Positions 1 through 6,853 of a DNA stretch of 64,000 nt are shown here, piece after piece. The first letter of the stretch is position 1. Each line of letters starts with the position of its first letter. The position numbers and the translations under genes are program-made. This stretch comes from Sporomusa malonica. GTDB taxonomy: Bacteria; Bacillota; Negativicutes; Sporomusales; Sporomusaceae. A model generated the notes under the pieces. The model saw nothing but the letters and a program-made list of their open reading frames with translations. It did not search any database and was not told where the DNA came from. The stretch lies in assembly GCF_041428715.1 (NCBI RefSeq), contig NZ_CP155572.1; one strand, 5' to 3'.

Positions 1-18
1 ATTCGCAAAAAATGTTGT

Positions 19-267
19 TTACTTGGCAATCTTTAGCCCTTTGATTTCCGCCTCTTGATGAGTTGTCCTAGTAGCCAACACATCAAGCATGTTTGCGTGA
101 TGATCGAGTTTTGATTCTATTTGTTCGGTTTTACGGTATGTTTTTTCAACTAAATCTAGCAGGGCCTGGTCAGCCTGCTTAAGACTTTTAATTTCACTTA
201 ATATTTCCGTTTGTCCGTATTCTAAATTAGACAGTTTTTCAAGCACGATTTTTTTGAAAATCTTCAT
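19..267 (-). CDS. Small coiled-coil protein of unknown function
   Basis: This 82-residue protein is almost entirely predicted helix with hydrophobic heptads and is rich in Glu, Lys and Gln. It has no signal peptide or membrane segment. It lies 21 bp downstream of the toxin gene on the same strand and is probably cotranscribed with it. A GAGGTGAT Shine-Dalgarno lies about 12 bases before the ATG, which is a little far. Similar short coiled-coil proteins are common beside phage repressor regions, but I do not recognise a named family and assign no function. Confidence 0.6.
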   Translation of the reverse strand: MKIFKKIVLEKLSNLEYGQTEILSEIKSLKQADQALLDLVEKTYRKTEQIESKLDHHANMLDVLATRTTHQEAEIKGLKIAK

Positions 268-288
268 TAGTAATAGTTATCACCTCGC

Positions 289-579
289 TTATATATTTTT
301 ATATACTTCGCCACGAGGCAGTACGTGCGATACCGAAACGAGTCTAATTTCGTTATCAATGGTATAAATTACGCGGAATTTCCCTACGCGCAGGCGGAAA
401 TGTCCTGGTATACCAGTTAGGGGCTTGATGTCTAGTGTAGGCGCCTTGGGATCTTCGGCTAGCCATTCCACATGATCAATAATTCGTTTTATGGTAGGCT
501 TATCTAGTCGTTGCAAGTAGTTTAATGCTTGCTTAGACCAAGATATATTATATGCCGAACAATCGCTTGAGTTCGGCAT
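289..579 (-). CDS. RelE/ParE-family toxin
   Basis: The 96-residue protein has the RelE/ParE layout. It opens with an SWSKQALNYLQRL helix, then has the conserved GHFRLRVGKFRVIY strand region (residues about 60-73, with the Arg residues typical of this fold) and ends in a short beta segment. Members either cut ribosome-bound mRNA (RelE) or poison gyrase (ParE); which applies here cannot be told. The start overlaps the 3' end of the upstream antitoxin by 32 bp, the normal arrangement for such pairs. The pair probably stabilises the prophage or acts in phage exclusion (inference). Confidence 0.85.
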   Translation of the reverse strand: MPNSSDCSAYNISWSKQALNYLQRLDKPTIKRIIDHVEWLAEDPKAPTLDIKPLTGIPGHFRLRVGKFRVIYTIDNEIRLVSVSHVLPRGEVYKNI

Positions 580-745
580 GAGACACGCATTCTCCGTTTT
601 TAATTTGTTCTGTTCCTTTGTTAATGGCAGCTATATCCTCGTTTGAATAGAATTCGTCGTTTTTGACCAATACGCCTAATCTTCTAGGTCTAGGTGTGTT
701 GGTTCCGTGGGAAGTGCGTGTGTGTTTTCTCGGGGTAGGTTTCAT
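548..745 (-). CDS. Antitoxin partner of the RelE/ParE toxin
   Basis: The product has 65 residues, with a basic, Pro-rich N-terminus (KPTPRKHTRTSHGTN) and an acidic helical C-terminal half of the kind that wraps a RelE-type toxin. The ATG at 745 was chosen because GAGGTG lies eight bases before it; an in-frame GTG at 754 is possible. It precedes and overlaps the toxin gene, as expected for an antitoxin. I see no clear ribbon-helix-helix or HTH signature, so its DNA-binding class is unassigned; the call rests on position, size and composition. Confidence 0.7.
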   Translation of the reverse strand: MKPTPRKHTRTSHGTNTPRPRRLGVLVKNDEFYSNEDIAAINKGTEQIKNGECVSHAELKRLFGI

Positions 746-870
746 TGGTTGCACCTCACTTTATACATTTTTAATTATTTTTGTGTTTTTGACAAATGTG
801 TTACTTTTTTAGGTAGTTTTTATTTTATGATTATATGTAGAATTATTGGGATTCGATTGGGGGAGTTTAC

Positions 871-1041
871 GTGGCAAGTAAGAAAGACAATACCGCAATA
901 AAGGAAAGTCCGGACGATATTGCCAAGGATAGAGAATATGCACGTTTACTAGCAAGATTATGGATTCAAGATATTACTTATCAGAATCAGAAGAAGGAAG
1001 GGACTTTACTATTAAATCAAGAGCTTGGCGATGCTCAATAG
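871..1041 (+). CDS. Hypothetical 56-aa protein
   Basis: A GTG start preceded five bases upstream by GGGGGAG opens a charged 56-codon frame (residues DIAKDREYARLLARLW in the middle are helical). The last 68 bp overlap, antisense, the 3' end of the leftward repressor gene. The good ribosome site favours a real gene. The antisense overlap argues for caution, although convergent phage genes do sometimes overlap like this. No family recognised. Confidence 0.4.
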   Translation: MASKKDNTAIKESPDDIAKDREYARLLARLWIQDITYQNQKKEGTLLLNQELGDAQ

Positions 1042-1363
1042 ATAACTTTTGATACTTTTCGTAAAAAAATAAAAAACTTTCTCTCTGTTCGTTTGATGTC
1101 ATGTTTTTTATACTATTGCGAGTCACTTTTTCTTTTTCGGTTAAATCATCTAAATTGTCCATTTCTTCTAACACAAGTGGTAGCCATTCGGCTACCTCTT
1201 TTTTATTGTCGATAGATTCAGGCGCAGTTACCCCAAGGGCTTTATATATTTTTTTAATAGTGCGTTGTGTTGGGCTTTTCCCCTTGCTCAATATTCCGTT
1301 GATAGTTGATTGAGAAACACCATTCTTCCCTAATGCGTATTGAGAAATATTGTTATCTTCCAT
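974..1363 (-). CDS. CI-like XRE-family phage repressor
   Basis: An HTH of the XRE class occupies the N-terminus (residues QYALGKNGVSQSTINGILS, with the typical S-T-I recognition helix). It is followed by a linker and a helical C-terminal region of about 75 residues with no LexA-type protease residues, so it is not an autocleaving repressor. It is divergent from the Cro-like gene at 1558 with two symmetric operators between them, which identifies the pair as the lysogeny switch. The listed ATG falls inside the expected first helix: the frame stays open upstream to a stop at 1424-1426 and encodes a convincing helix (ELDDFAVWLKKY). The true start is therefore probably upstream and non-ATG; a CTG eight bases after GCGGGG is one candidate. 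Confidence 0.8.
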   Translation of the reverse strand: MEDNNISQYALGKNGVSQSTINGILSKGKSPTQRTIKKIYKALGVTAPESIDNKKEVAEWLPLVLEEMDNLDDLTEKEKVTRNSIKNMTSNEQRESFLFFYEKYQKLSIEHRQALDLIVKSLPSSDSDK

Positions 1364-1463
1364 ATATTTTTTAAGCCAAACCGCAAAGTCATCCAGCTCA
1401 ATCGCCCCGCTTTCAATATATCCCTAAAGAGATTGTAGCACAAGAAAATATTTTTTAAAATAT

Positions 1464-1505
1464 AGTCCTTAAGGACTTGACAGTATAGTCCCAAAAGACT
1501 ATATT
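1464..1505 (+). promoter_or_regulatory. Early promoter with two repressor operators
   Basis: A near-consensus promoter, TTGACA (1477-1482), 17 bp, TATATT (1500-1505), faces the Cro-like gene. Operator 1 is the perfect palindrome AGTCCTTAAGGACT at 1464-1477, touching the -35. Operator 2 is TATAGTC-N6-GACTATA at 1484-1503, spanning the spacer and -10. Their centres are 23 bp apart, about two helical turns, so two repressor dimers would sit on one face of the DNA. Binding would block the early promoter. Confidence 0.8.
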
Positions 1506-1557
1506 ATGTATAAGGGTTGCATTAACGGCCAAGTAACTTCAACGGAGGTGAATTTAA

Positions 1558-1776
1558 ATGAATTTAAAAAATATCAGAGAAGCTAAAAATCTTTCTCAAT
1601 ATCGTCTCGCAAAGATTTCCGGAGTTTCTCAAGGCTTGTTATCATCATACGAGCTAAAGAAGAAAAAGCCAGGATTGGACAATCTTATAAAACTAGCCAC
1701 AGCCCTAGATGTAACCATAGCCGAACTAATAGACGGCTCAGACCAACAAGCGGCAACACTGCCGAAAACAGGGTGA
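1558..1776 (+). CDS. Cro-like XRE-family regulator
   Basis: The 72-residue protein is essentially one HTH domain. The motif LSQYRLAKISGVSQGLLSSY covers helices 2 and 3, and DNLIKLATALDVTIAELIDG closes the five-helix XRE fold. A GGAGGTGAA Shine-Dalgarno precedes the ATG. It is the first gene from the operator-controlled promoter and diverges from the CI-like repressor. By position it should be the Cro counterpart, competing for the same operators and directing the lytic choice (family knowledge plus position). Confidence 0.85.
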   Translation: MNLKNIREAKNLSQYRLAKISGVSQGLLSSYELKKKKPGLDNLIKLATALDVTIAELIDGSDQQAATLPKTG

Positions 1777-1790
1777 GGGAGGTGAGATGC

Positions 1791-1985
1791 TTGAAAACTA
1801 AACAACGCATAGCGCTTCTTGAAAAAGAAGTGGCTGAACTGAAAGGACTAGTTTCGGTTCAGCCGATTGAAGTAACAATTGAACCTCAAATAACCGCATT
1901 GCGTTCATTGAACGAAAAAGATTTAATCAATTTGATTAGATCCGCGCACAACGTGCGCACTAAGGGGAGGGATAAACATGGATGA
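1791..1985 (+). CDS. Small early coiled-coil protein
   Basis: The product has 64 residues: a basic start, a leucine-rich helix (ALLEKEVAELKGLV) and a second helical half. The TTG at 1791 was chosen because GGAGG lies eight bases upstream; a GTG at 1773 has no ribosome site. It directly follows the Cro-like gene in the same operon and its 3' end overlaps the next gene by 8 bp. Function unknown; the leucine spacing suggests oligomerisation. Confidence 0.6.
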   Translation: MKTKQRIALLEKEVAELKGLVSVQPIEVTIEPQITALRSLNEKDLINLIRSAHNVRTKGRDKHG

Positions 1986-2148
1986 AGCAACAAGAAAAAC
2001 CGTTGATGCATTTATTAACGAGTTTGCAAAATTGAACTTAGAAGTGGTTAAAACTGTTCAAAGCAAACTACCGTTGGTTGACCCAATTTTATTAAAGGAG
2101 TTAAGAGAGAACGCCCAGATGTTATTAAATTTACGCTCTACATTTTAA
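1978..2148 (+). CDS. Hypothetical 56-aa early protein
   Basis: The ATG at 1978 overlaps the stop region of the preceding gene and is preceded by GGGGAGGG. The 56 residues are amphipathic helix throughout (DAFINEFAKLNLEVVKTV, then DPILLKELRENAQMLL). It is the last gene of the immediate-early operon before a leftward gene. No family recognised. Confidence 0.5.
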   Translation: MDEATRKTVDAFINEFAKLNLEVVKTVQSKLPLVDPILLKELRENAQMLLNLRSTF

Positions 2149-2158
2149 AGCAGCTTAC

Positions 2159-2350
2159 TTATTTCTTATCTGATAAATCTTTAATGTTTTGATAAATCAA
2201 GTTGAAAATTTTATTTATTTCGGTAACCATGCACTGATTACTCTCTGATAAAGAAGTGACAGATTCGTTATCAATTGGTGGTCTTGCAATGCTTCCGCTT
2301 TGTATTAAAGCAACTACAATATCGCGGGTTATTTCTGATGGTGTTGCCAT
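2159..2350 (-). CDS. Hypothetical 63-aa protein
   Basis: This leftward gene has an excellent AAGGAG seven bases before its ATG. The 63-residue product is neutral to acidic with two predicted helices (EITRDIVVALIQSG and VTEINKIFNLIYQNIKDL). It converges on the cro operon with only 10 bp between stop codons, and no terminator is visible there. No family recognised. Confidence 0.55.
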   Translation of the reverse strand: MATPSEITRDIVVALIQSGSIARPPIDNESVTSLSESNQCMVTEINKIFNLIYQNIKDLSDKK

Positions 2351-2419
2351 TTATTAACTCCTTTTATCCTGGGCGCAACTACAGTATACCTTACACCGGG
2401 CTAGATAGGGGGTGAAACT

Positions 2420-2641
2420 TTGAAAATTAAGAAGTGCCTCATTATCGAGGGCAGATTAATAAACTATGATAATGATATTTGGATTGGCACTAAAGAAGGG
2501 ATTTGCACTCCAGGGTATTTTATTGACGATGCTGCAGAAGAAATTGGGCTCAAAGGAGACAAATTTGTACGTCTTACCCTTGAAGAGATTGATGAAGAGA
2601 ACAGTCGAAGTGGAGTCATAAAGAACTATTCTTCTAAATAG
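2420..2641 (+). CDS. Hypothetical 73-aa protein
   Basis: A TTG start follows GGGGGTGAAAC. The product has 73 residues, is acidic, and its alternating strand pattern (KKCLIIEGRLINYDNDIWIG) suggests a small beta-rich fold. It is a single rightward gene divergent from the 2159-2350 gene. No family recognised. Confidence 0.55.
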   Translation: MKIKKCLIIEGRLINYDNDIWIGTKEGICTPGYFIDDAAEEIGLKGDKFVRLTLEEIDEENSRSGVIKNYSSK

Positions 2642-2760
2642 CTTTTAGTCCCACCGGTAAAAGTACAATCAGAGCCTGTACAGCCGCCTGCATCGCGGCA
2701 ACCAAAACCAATAATTTTTTGTACGCAGAGATAAAAATACTGAATTTAAGATACCAATTC

Positions 2761-3054
2761 TTAGCGGTTTCGTAAGTACATATGGCTACCGCCACGTTGC
2801 CGACAATCGTTACACTTACACCTTTCCCTCATAAAGCAATTGCTGTTTTCGGCAACAATGCGTCTCTGTAAGTAATCGCAGTAAGCATCTAGATTGATTT
2901 TTCCATGGCTCTTCTCAAATTGATCTATGTAACGCATTATAAGTTGCTTGGTTTCGCGGTTTAGAGACCGTCCGTTTTTAAAAGCGATATATTCAAGCTT
3001 TAGCTTTGAATCTTCATCTATCCGTAGTGGTACGCGCGGCAGGTCAGACGGCAC
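2761..3054 (-). CDS. Ribbon-helix-helix (Arc-like) regulator with Cys-rich tail
   Basis: The first 50 residues fit an Arc/MetJ-type ribbon-helix-helix: strand RVPLRIDEDSKLKLEYIA, then GRSLNRETKQLIMRYIDQF. Such proteins bind DNA as dimers, often cooperatively on short repeats. The C-terminal 40 residues add a Cys cluster (CFMRERCKCNDC) that could bind zinc or sense redox. The GTG start has AAGGAGGT eight bases upstream. The 11-bp repeat array at 3099-3142 lies just upstream and is its obvious candidate operator (inference). Confidence 0.7.
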   Translation of the reverse strand: MPSDLPRVPLRIDEDSKLKLEYIAFKNGRSLNRETKQLIMRYIDQFEKSHGKINLDAYCDYLQRRIVAENSNCFMRERCKCNDCRQRGGSHMYLRNR

Positions 3055-3098
3055 AGTAGGACCTCCTTATGACCGATTTGCTTGAATATACCAATCAC

Positions 3099-3142
3099 GC
3101 AAAAGTGGTGCAAAAGTGGCGTCAAAGTAGCGCCAAAGTGGC
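3099..3142. repeat. Four 11-bp direct repeats upstream of the RHH gene
   Basis: Four consecutive 11-bp units run without gaps: GCAAAAGTGGT, GCAAAAGTGGC, GTCAAAGTAGC, GCCAAAGTGGC, followed by the start of a fifth (GTCACC). The 11-bp period is one DNA turn and is not a multiple of three, so it is not a coding repeat. The position, 45-90 bp upstream of the RHH regulator start, suggests a cooperative operator. Confidence 0.7.
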
Positions 3143-3224
3143 GTCACCAATTGACGGACGTAAACTTACTAATGCAAATCCGAACAGCAGTCAATCCAAA
3201 TAAAATTCTGTGAGGTGCTTATCG

Positions 3225-3449
3225 ATGCCAAAACTGAAACAGGCTCCCGCGAAGCCGCTAACAGAGTACGAGAAGCAAAAAATCTATTTGGCAAAGCTTG
3301 GGTTAACCCATGATGATGTTCCGCGTGAGTGGGCAAAGCTTATGGAAAAGATGCAATCAGCAGTAGCGGCAACAATAGAGGCTGATAAATATCGAGAATC
3401 TGAACTCAATAAAGCGTCCGAACCAGCTACTAAGAAAAAGGCGGGGTGA
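3225..3449 (+). CDS. Hypothetical early protein
   Basis: ATG at 3225, with GTGAGGTG seven bases upstream, gives 74 residues; an in-frame GTG at 3210 is part of that ribosome site. The protein starts Pro/Lys-rich (KLKQAPAKPLTEYEKQ), then is helical and charged, ending KKKAG. The 3' end carries GGCGGGG, the G-rich junction sequence that recurs in this early region. No family recognised. Confidence 0.55.
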   Translation: MPKLKQAPAKPLTEYEKQKIYLAKLGLTHDDVPREWAKLMEKMQSAVAATIEADKYRESELNKASEPATKKKAG

Positions 3450-3453
3450 CAAC

Positions 3454-3609
3454 TTGGCAAAGCGTCTTAAAACTTGTGCAACCTGTCATGACAAAATCAA
3501 AGCAGGTACTGAATGCAAGATGTTTGATGAAGTAACGCAAAAGGCGGTTGATGTGCATGACCGGCCGACGTGTAAGCGGCCATACCTTAAAGTACAGAAG
3601 GGGGCATAG
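3454..3609 (+). CDS. Small zinc-ribbon-like protein
   Basis: A TTG start after GCGGGGTGA opens a 51-codon gene with CATC (residues 8-11), C21 and a further Cys near residue 41, a possible treble-Cys zinc site. It is basic. It follows the previous gene by four bases and precedes the next by three, so it is an operon member. No family recognised. Confidence 0.5.
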   Translation: MAKRLKTCATCHDKIKAGTECKMFDEVTQKAVDVHDRPTCKRPYLKVQKGA

Positions 3610-3612
3610 ATC

Positions 3613-3870
3613 ATGAAAGTTGAGCAAGTTTCCTGTGTCTTATCCATGGTGACTAACCAACTAGTTGATATGGGAGCATTGCACATCTCTGCAAATGATG
3701 AGAGAGCAGTAAAAGTTCAATTCCGTGATAAAGAGTTTAAGGATATTCCAGGCGATATCGTAGTAAGTCGCCGACAATGTGAGCAATACCCATACCAATT
3801 AAGCAAGTTCATTATGGGTGTTGAGTTTTTCTGTATAACTAGCGAGGTACCAAATGAAACCATCGACTGA
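3613..3870 (+). CDS. Hypothetical 85-aa phage protein
   Basis: The 85-residue product begins with a helix (VEQVSCVLSMVTNQLVDMG) followed by predicted strands and no motif I can name. It sits three bases after the previous stop and overlaps the next start by 17 bp. Function unknown. Confidence 0.55.
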   Translation: MKVEQVSCVLSMVTNQLVDMGALHISANDERAVKVQFRDKEFKDIPGDIVVSRRQCEQYPYQLSKFIMGVEFFCITSEVPNETID

Positions 3871-3988
3871 CCGCCACCAGATTCAAAGCATTCGCTGGCG
3901 CAATGATATTGATAACGAACCAGTAGAGTGGAGTCCTGCCAGGCTGTTGATATTGATAGTCCTATTAATTGTCGCGCTGGCAGTATAA
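3854..3988 (+). CDS. Small C-terminally anchored membrane protein
   Basis: The 44-residue frame has a polar, Arg-rich N-terminal half and a hydrophobic end (ARLLILIVLLIVALAV) that would span the membrane once. It starts within the 3' end of the previous gene. Such tail-anchored micro-proteins occur in early phage regions, for example in superinfection exclusion, but no function can be assigned. Confidence 0.5.
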   Translation: MKPSTDRHQIQSIRWRNDIDNEPVEWSPARLLILIVLLIVALAV

Positions 3989-3996
3989 AAAAAATA

Positions 3997-4016
3997 GCCT
4001 ACCGGGGTCGGCAGGC
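3997..4016 (+). other. Intergenic hairpin
   Basis: GCCTACC and GGCAGGC form a seven-pair stem with one mismatch and a six-base loop. There is no T-run after it, so it is not a standard intrinsic terminator; it may protect an mRNA end or be a regulatory structure. Confidence 0.4.
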
Positions 4017-4079
4017 GATGAGGGGAGAGTAAGTATCCCGATTACAGTTTCATTGTACCGTGAAAGGGGGTGAAACACC

Positions 4080-4550
4080 ATGCAGAGAGAGGGCAAAACC
4101 ATATACCAAAGTGCTAGATTTAATACCGATTTAACCGGCGAACGAGCAGCCGAGCTACTACATATCAGCGTAGAATCTCTCCGGGCTTATGAACGATCAG
4201 CGACGATACCACCATCAGAAGCAGTTTTGCGGATGATCGAAGTCTATAACACGCCTTGGCTAGCTTACCAACATCTTAAGACTAATGACCCAGTGGGGCG
4301 GGAATACCTCCCTGACATCGAGCTAAGAGACTTGCCGTCAAGCGTTTTAGTACTACAAAAAGAAATGGCTGACACTCATTCGGTCAGCCAGGATATGATT
4401 GCAGTCGCGTGTGATGGGAGAGTGGACAAGCGCGAAGAAAAGAGTTGGTTTGCAGTTAGAAAAGAATTAACTGAGCTGATCGGCGGGGCGCTATCAGTAC
4501 TATTTGCTCCTATAAAAGAAAAAACTGCCCATGTGAGAGCAGTTAAGTAA
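4080..4550 (+). CDS. Phage HTH regulator, 156 aa
   Basis: Residues about 18-60 form an XRE-like HTH (ERAAELLHISVESLRAYERS, then a helix ending in EVYNTPWLAYQHL). The rest is a helical C-terminal domain of about 80 residues. A strong AAAGGGGGTGA precedes the ATG. Proteins of this size and layout occur among the early regulators of Firmicute prophages. It may control the downstream early block, but its target is unknown. Confidence 0.65.
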   Translation: MQREGKTIYQSARFNTDLTGERAAELLHISVESLRAYERSATIPPSEAVLRMIEVYNTPWLAYQHLKTNDPVGREYLPDIELRDLPSSVLVLQKEMADTHSVSQDMIAVACDGRVDKREEKSWFAVRKELTELIGGALSVLFAPIKEKTAHVRAVK

Positions 4551-4614
4551 AATATAACGTTACTGCTATTGTACCATGCCTGTGCTTTAGCAGTCAAATA
4601 GGAGGGCATGACAA

Positions 4615-4929
4615 TTGAAAAAGTTATTCGTGTTTGCCTTAATAGCGGTGTTTGCCGCGACTATATCCTCAGTTGATGCTGATGCAAGAGGAAAACGAGG
4701 CGGGAAATGGAGTAGATACATAGCTCCTTTTACTGCAATATCATCAGTACCGGATACAGAAGTGCAAGCTATCCAGAAGAAACTGGCATCTCTTGGCTTC
4801 GATTGCGGGGCGGTTGATGGACTGTATGGCCCTGCAACCATGGACGCTGTTCGTAAGTTCCAAGCAGATAAAGGTCTTGTTGTTGATGGGCTTATTGGTC
4901 CTGCAACTATGCAAGCACTTGGATTATAG
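4615..4929 (+). CDS. Exported peptidoglycan-binding protein (PG_binding_1)
   Basis: A signal peptide covers residues 1-24 (KKLFVFALIAVFAATISS core, no lipobox Cys). After a basic linker, residues about 46-104 are a single PG_binding_1 domain: AIQKKLASLGF, the DGLYGPAT turn, AVRKFQ, and a second DGLIGPAT repeat. The family binds cell-wall peptidoglycan. There is no catalytic domain, so it binds but should not cut. An exported wall binder is unusual in an early region and may be a lysogenic-conversion or exclusion gene (inference). The TTG start follows AGGAGG. Confidence 0.8.
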   Translation: MKKLFVFALIAVFAATISSVDADARGKRGGKWSRYIAPFTAISSVPDTEVQAIQKKLASLGFDCGAVDGLYGPATMDAVRKFQADKGLVVDGLIGPATMQALGL

Positions 4930-4941
4930 GAGGGGATTAAA

Positions 4942-5166
4942 ATGGAAACTGCTTTTGATCCTAAAAAGCATGCTCAGCTCATGGCAGAGAATGAAGAGTA
5001 CCGCAAAGGGTACCAGCATGCCGCTAATTGTATCAGTAGGGTGGCCTCTGTTACTCCGGAAGACCTCAGAAAAATGGCGTTCATCTTTCTTGACTTCGCT
5101 CAACTTAATGCAGCTGGCATGGCCTACTGCTATTGGGAGCTTGGAAATACACAGGCTGCGGCATAA
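4942..5166 (+). CDS. Hypothetical 74-aa protein
   Basis: The 74-residue, mostly helical protein has no recognised motif; the stretch NAAGMAYCYWELGNTQAA ends it. AGGAGG lies nine bases before the ATG. It lies 12 bp after the wall-binding gene and 11 bp before the next. Function unknown. Confidence 0.5.
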   Translation: METAFDPKKHAQLMAENEEYRKGYQHAANCISRVASVTPEDLRKMAFIFLDFAQLNAAGMAYCYWELGNTQAAA

Positions 5167-5177
5167 ATTACTCTGTT

Positions 5178-5369
5178 ATGGCACGTTGTAAAATTTGCGG
5201 ACGTCTGCTCAAAGATGATGAATCAGTTCAGCGCGGGTACGGTCCAATATGTCAGCACAAACGAGTGATAGGCCAGTATCAGACAGAGCTTAGATTTAAT
5301 CCGGCAATAGACCGGCAATTGAATATGAAAGAGCAGCACGAGGCTGTTAAACGGTTATTAAAAGATTGA
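5178..5369 (+). CDS. Zinc-ribbon protein, DUF6011-like
   Basis: The N-terminus, CKICGRLLKDDESVQRGYGP then IC, matches the compact zinc ribbon annotated as DUF6011 in many phages (C-x2-C-G-R-x-L, S, G-x-GP-x-C). The remaining 35 residues are helical and charged. The ATG at 5178 has only a weak ribosome site, so translation may be coupled to the upstream gene. Function unknown; the fold suggests nucleic-acid or protein binding. Confidence 0.6.
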   Translation: MARCKICGRLLKDDESVQRGYGPICQHKRVIGQYQTELRFNPAIDRQLNMKEQHEAVKRLLKD

Positions 5370-5382
5370 GAGGTGATACCCA

Positions 5383-5679
5383 TTGTATACAGGTGTACTT
5401 GAAAAAGATGCTACTCAAAAGCAGATTGGTGATGCCAAGAAAACAGTACAAGTAGTCATAGAAGTTAATGACCATAAATATGTTGAAAGTTTTGATGGGA
5501 CTAATGGATTGGTTGTGATGGTTGATACTGAAACTGCTAGCCAGGGTAGAGTGTTTGCTGGTGCTCGTTCAATGTTTTTTATTATCGATGCTCTACTTGA
5601 TGACATGCCGGATGATGTTGTTGTGGCACTTCTTGCTAAGCGAATAGCCAATTCGAAGCCCGGTGACAAATTTTTTTAA
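5383..5679 (+). CDS. Hypothetical 98-aa phage protein
   Basis: The 98-residue soluble protein alternates strands and helices (TVQVVIEVNDHKYVESFDG, later DDVVVALLAKRIANS). A GAGGTGATA site precedes the start, which is TTG. It lies upstream of the DUF2303-like pair. No family recognised. Confidence 0.5.
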   Translation: MYTGVLEKDATQKQIGDAKKTVQVVIEVNDHKYVESFDGTNGLVVMVDTETASQGRVFAGARSMFFIIDALLDDMPDDVVVALLAKRIANSKPGDKFF

Positions 5680-5757
5680 GCATTTCCAATGGCAGACTAT
5701 CCCATTATATGTTATGCGTACCAATTTAATTATATACATGAGGGGGAGAAAAATTTT

Positions 5758-6081
5758 ATGTCAGAAGTAAATCTGAGCCTATCGACCCTGGGCGGGGGAG
5801 CTATGGAAGAGCAGTTTCAACAGCTCATACCTGCTCTGTTGTCTCAACTCAAGCACGGCCAAAAGGCGTCCATATCTATCGGCATCGACTTTAAGCGGGT
5901 AGATAACACTGACACCATGATTACCACGTCTTATCGGTTAACACCTAAATTCCCTGCGATCAGCAAGGCAAGTATTTGTCAGGTAACCGGTGACAACAGG
6001 TTAAAAACCGATGCACCGATTGAAAAGCCTAAGTTAGTAAATCTATTTAATGGAACAGAGGGAGGAAGTAAAAATGAATAA
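5758..6081 (+). CDS. Hypothetical partner of DUF2303-like protein
   Basis: ATG at 5758 was chosen because GAGGGGGAG lies about nine bases upstream; the frame extends 69 bases further upstream without a good site. The 107-residue product has a hydrophobic helical start and a strand-rich middle (KASISIGIDFKRVDN). It overlaps the next gene by 8 bp, and the two probably act together. No function assigned. Confidence 0.5.
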   Translation: MSEVNLSLSTLGGGAMEEQFQQLIPALLSQLKHGQKASISIGIDFKRVDNTDTMITTSYRLTPKFPAISKASICQVTGDNRLKTDAPIEKPKLVNLFNGTEGGSKNE

Positions 6082-6799
6082 CCAAGAACAGCAGATCAAC
6101 ATTACCCCATTGGGTGATACCATTAACATTCGGCATGGTCAAGCCATCCCAATATACCAGTACGATGGTTTCCAGTACACTGCCAATTCTACTGACAGCC
6201 TAATTACTCTCGTAAAAAGCAAAGGTGTCCAGGAAAACTGCGTTATTGCTTACGATGAAAAAGGATTTAAAGCTATCTTAAATGATAAGATAATGGATCG
6301 CGATCAGGACCGTATAACATATAACTTCAAAAATTCCCTGCAATACAAAGAATGGGAGCGCATCCTGACCAATGGCGTTACTTTCGACCAAAAGAATTTT
6401 ATTGACTTCCTGCGCCGCCGTGAAGTGGGGGAGATCGTAGATCCTGAGTCCCTTATTGCAGCTATCCAAAACTTTAAATATGTAACTAATATCGCCGGTG
6501 ACTTCACTTATGACAATAATAATAATTATACCTTTGCAATCAAAGTCGGCGACGCAGAGGGAACCGTCCATCTTCCTCAAATGATCTACGCGAATATCGA
6601 AGTCTACAATGAATCTGGGTTTGTCCAATGCATGGAAATTGAACTGGAAGTACGTAGACCAAAGGGTGATGGCGAAAAACCATCATTTGCACTAACCTGC
6701 CCGAAGTTACCGCGATACCTCAAAAGTGCAGTTGAATATGAAATAGAAAAAGTAAAAATCGAACTGAAAGATTACCTAATCGTAGCCGGTAATATCTAA
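6074..6799 (+). CDS. DUF2303 (YfdQ-like) phage protein
   Basis: The 241-residue protein matches the general look of DUF2303/YfdQ proteins found in early regions of many temperate phages. It has an N-terminal polar segment, a central helix with FIDFLRRR, a beta-rich half (GDFTYDNNNNYTFAIKVG) and a conserved basic end. Start chosen at 6074 (GGAGGAAG upstream). The family's function is unknown; some members neighbour recombination genes. The domain call comes from recalled sequence style, not a search. Confidence 0.5.
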   Translation: MNNQEQQINITPLGDTINIRHGQAIPIYQYDGFQYTANSTDSLITLVKSKGVQENCVIAYDEKGFKAILNDKIMDRDQDRITYNFKNSLQYKEWERILTNGVTFDQKNFIDFLRRREVGEIVDPESLIAAIQNFKYVTNIAGDFTYDNNNNYTFAIKVGDAEGTVHLPQMIYANIEVYNESGFVQCMEIELEVRRPKGDGEKPSFALTCPKLPRYLKSAVEYEIEKVKIELKDYLIVAGNI

Positions 6800-6853
6800 A
6801 AGATTATGGGCGCTGGCTTTGGCGCTGGCGCTCTATCTTTATTTGGGGGCGGG

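Noticed and set aside
707..901. A 64-codon rightward frame opposite the antitoxin
   Set aside because: Hydrophobic, Cys/Phe-rich translation antisense to the antitoxin and its promoter; no ribosome site; overlaps a better start at 871.
3069..3203. A 44-codon rightward frame over the 11-bp repeats
   Set aside because: No ribosome site on that strand (the nearby CCTCCTT is the leftward gene's site), and the 11-bp period is not a codon multiple.
4793..5191. Frame-shifted copy across the wall-binding gene and its neighbour
   Set aside because: Overlaps two better-supported genes in another frame and reads as a Leu-rich shadow.
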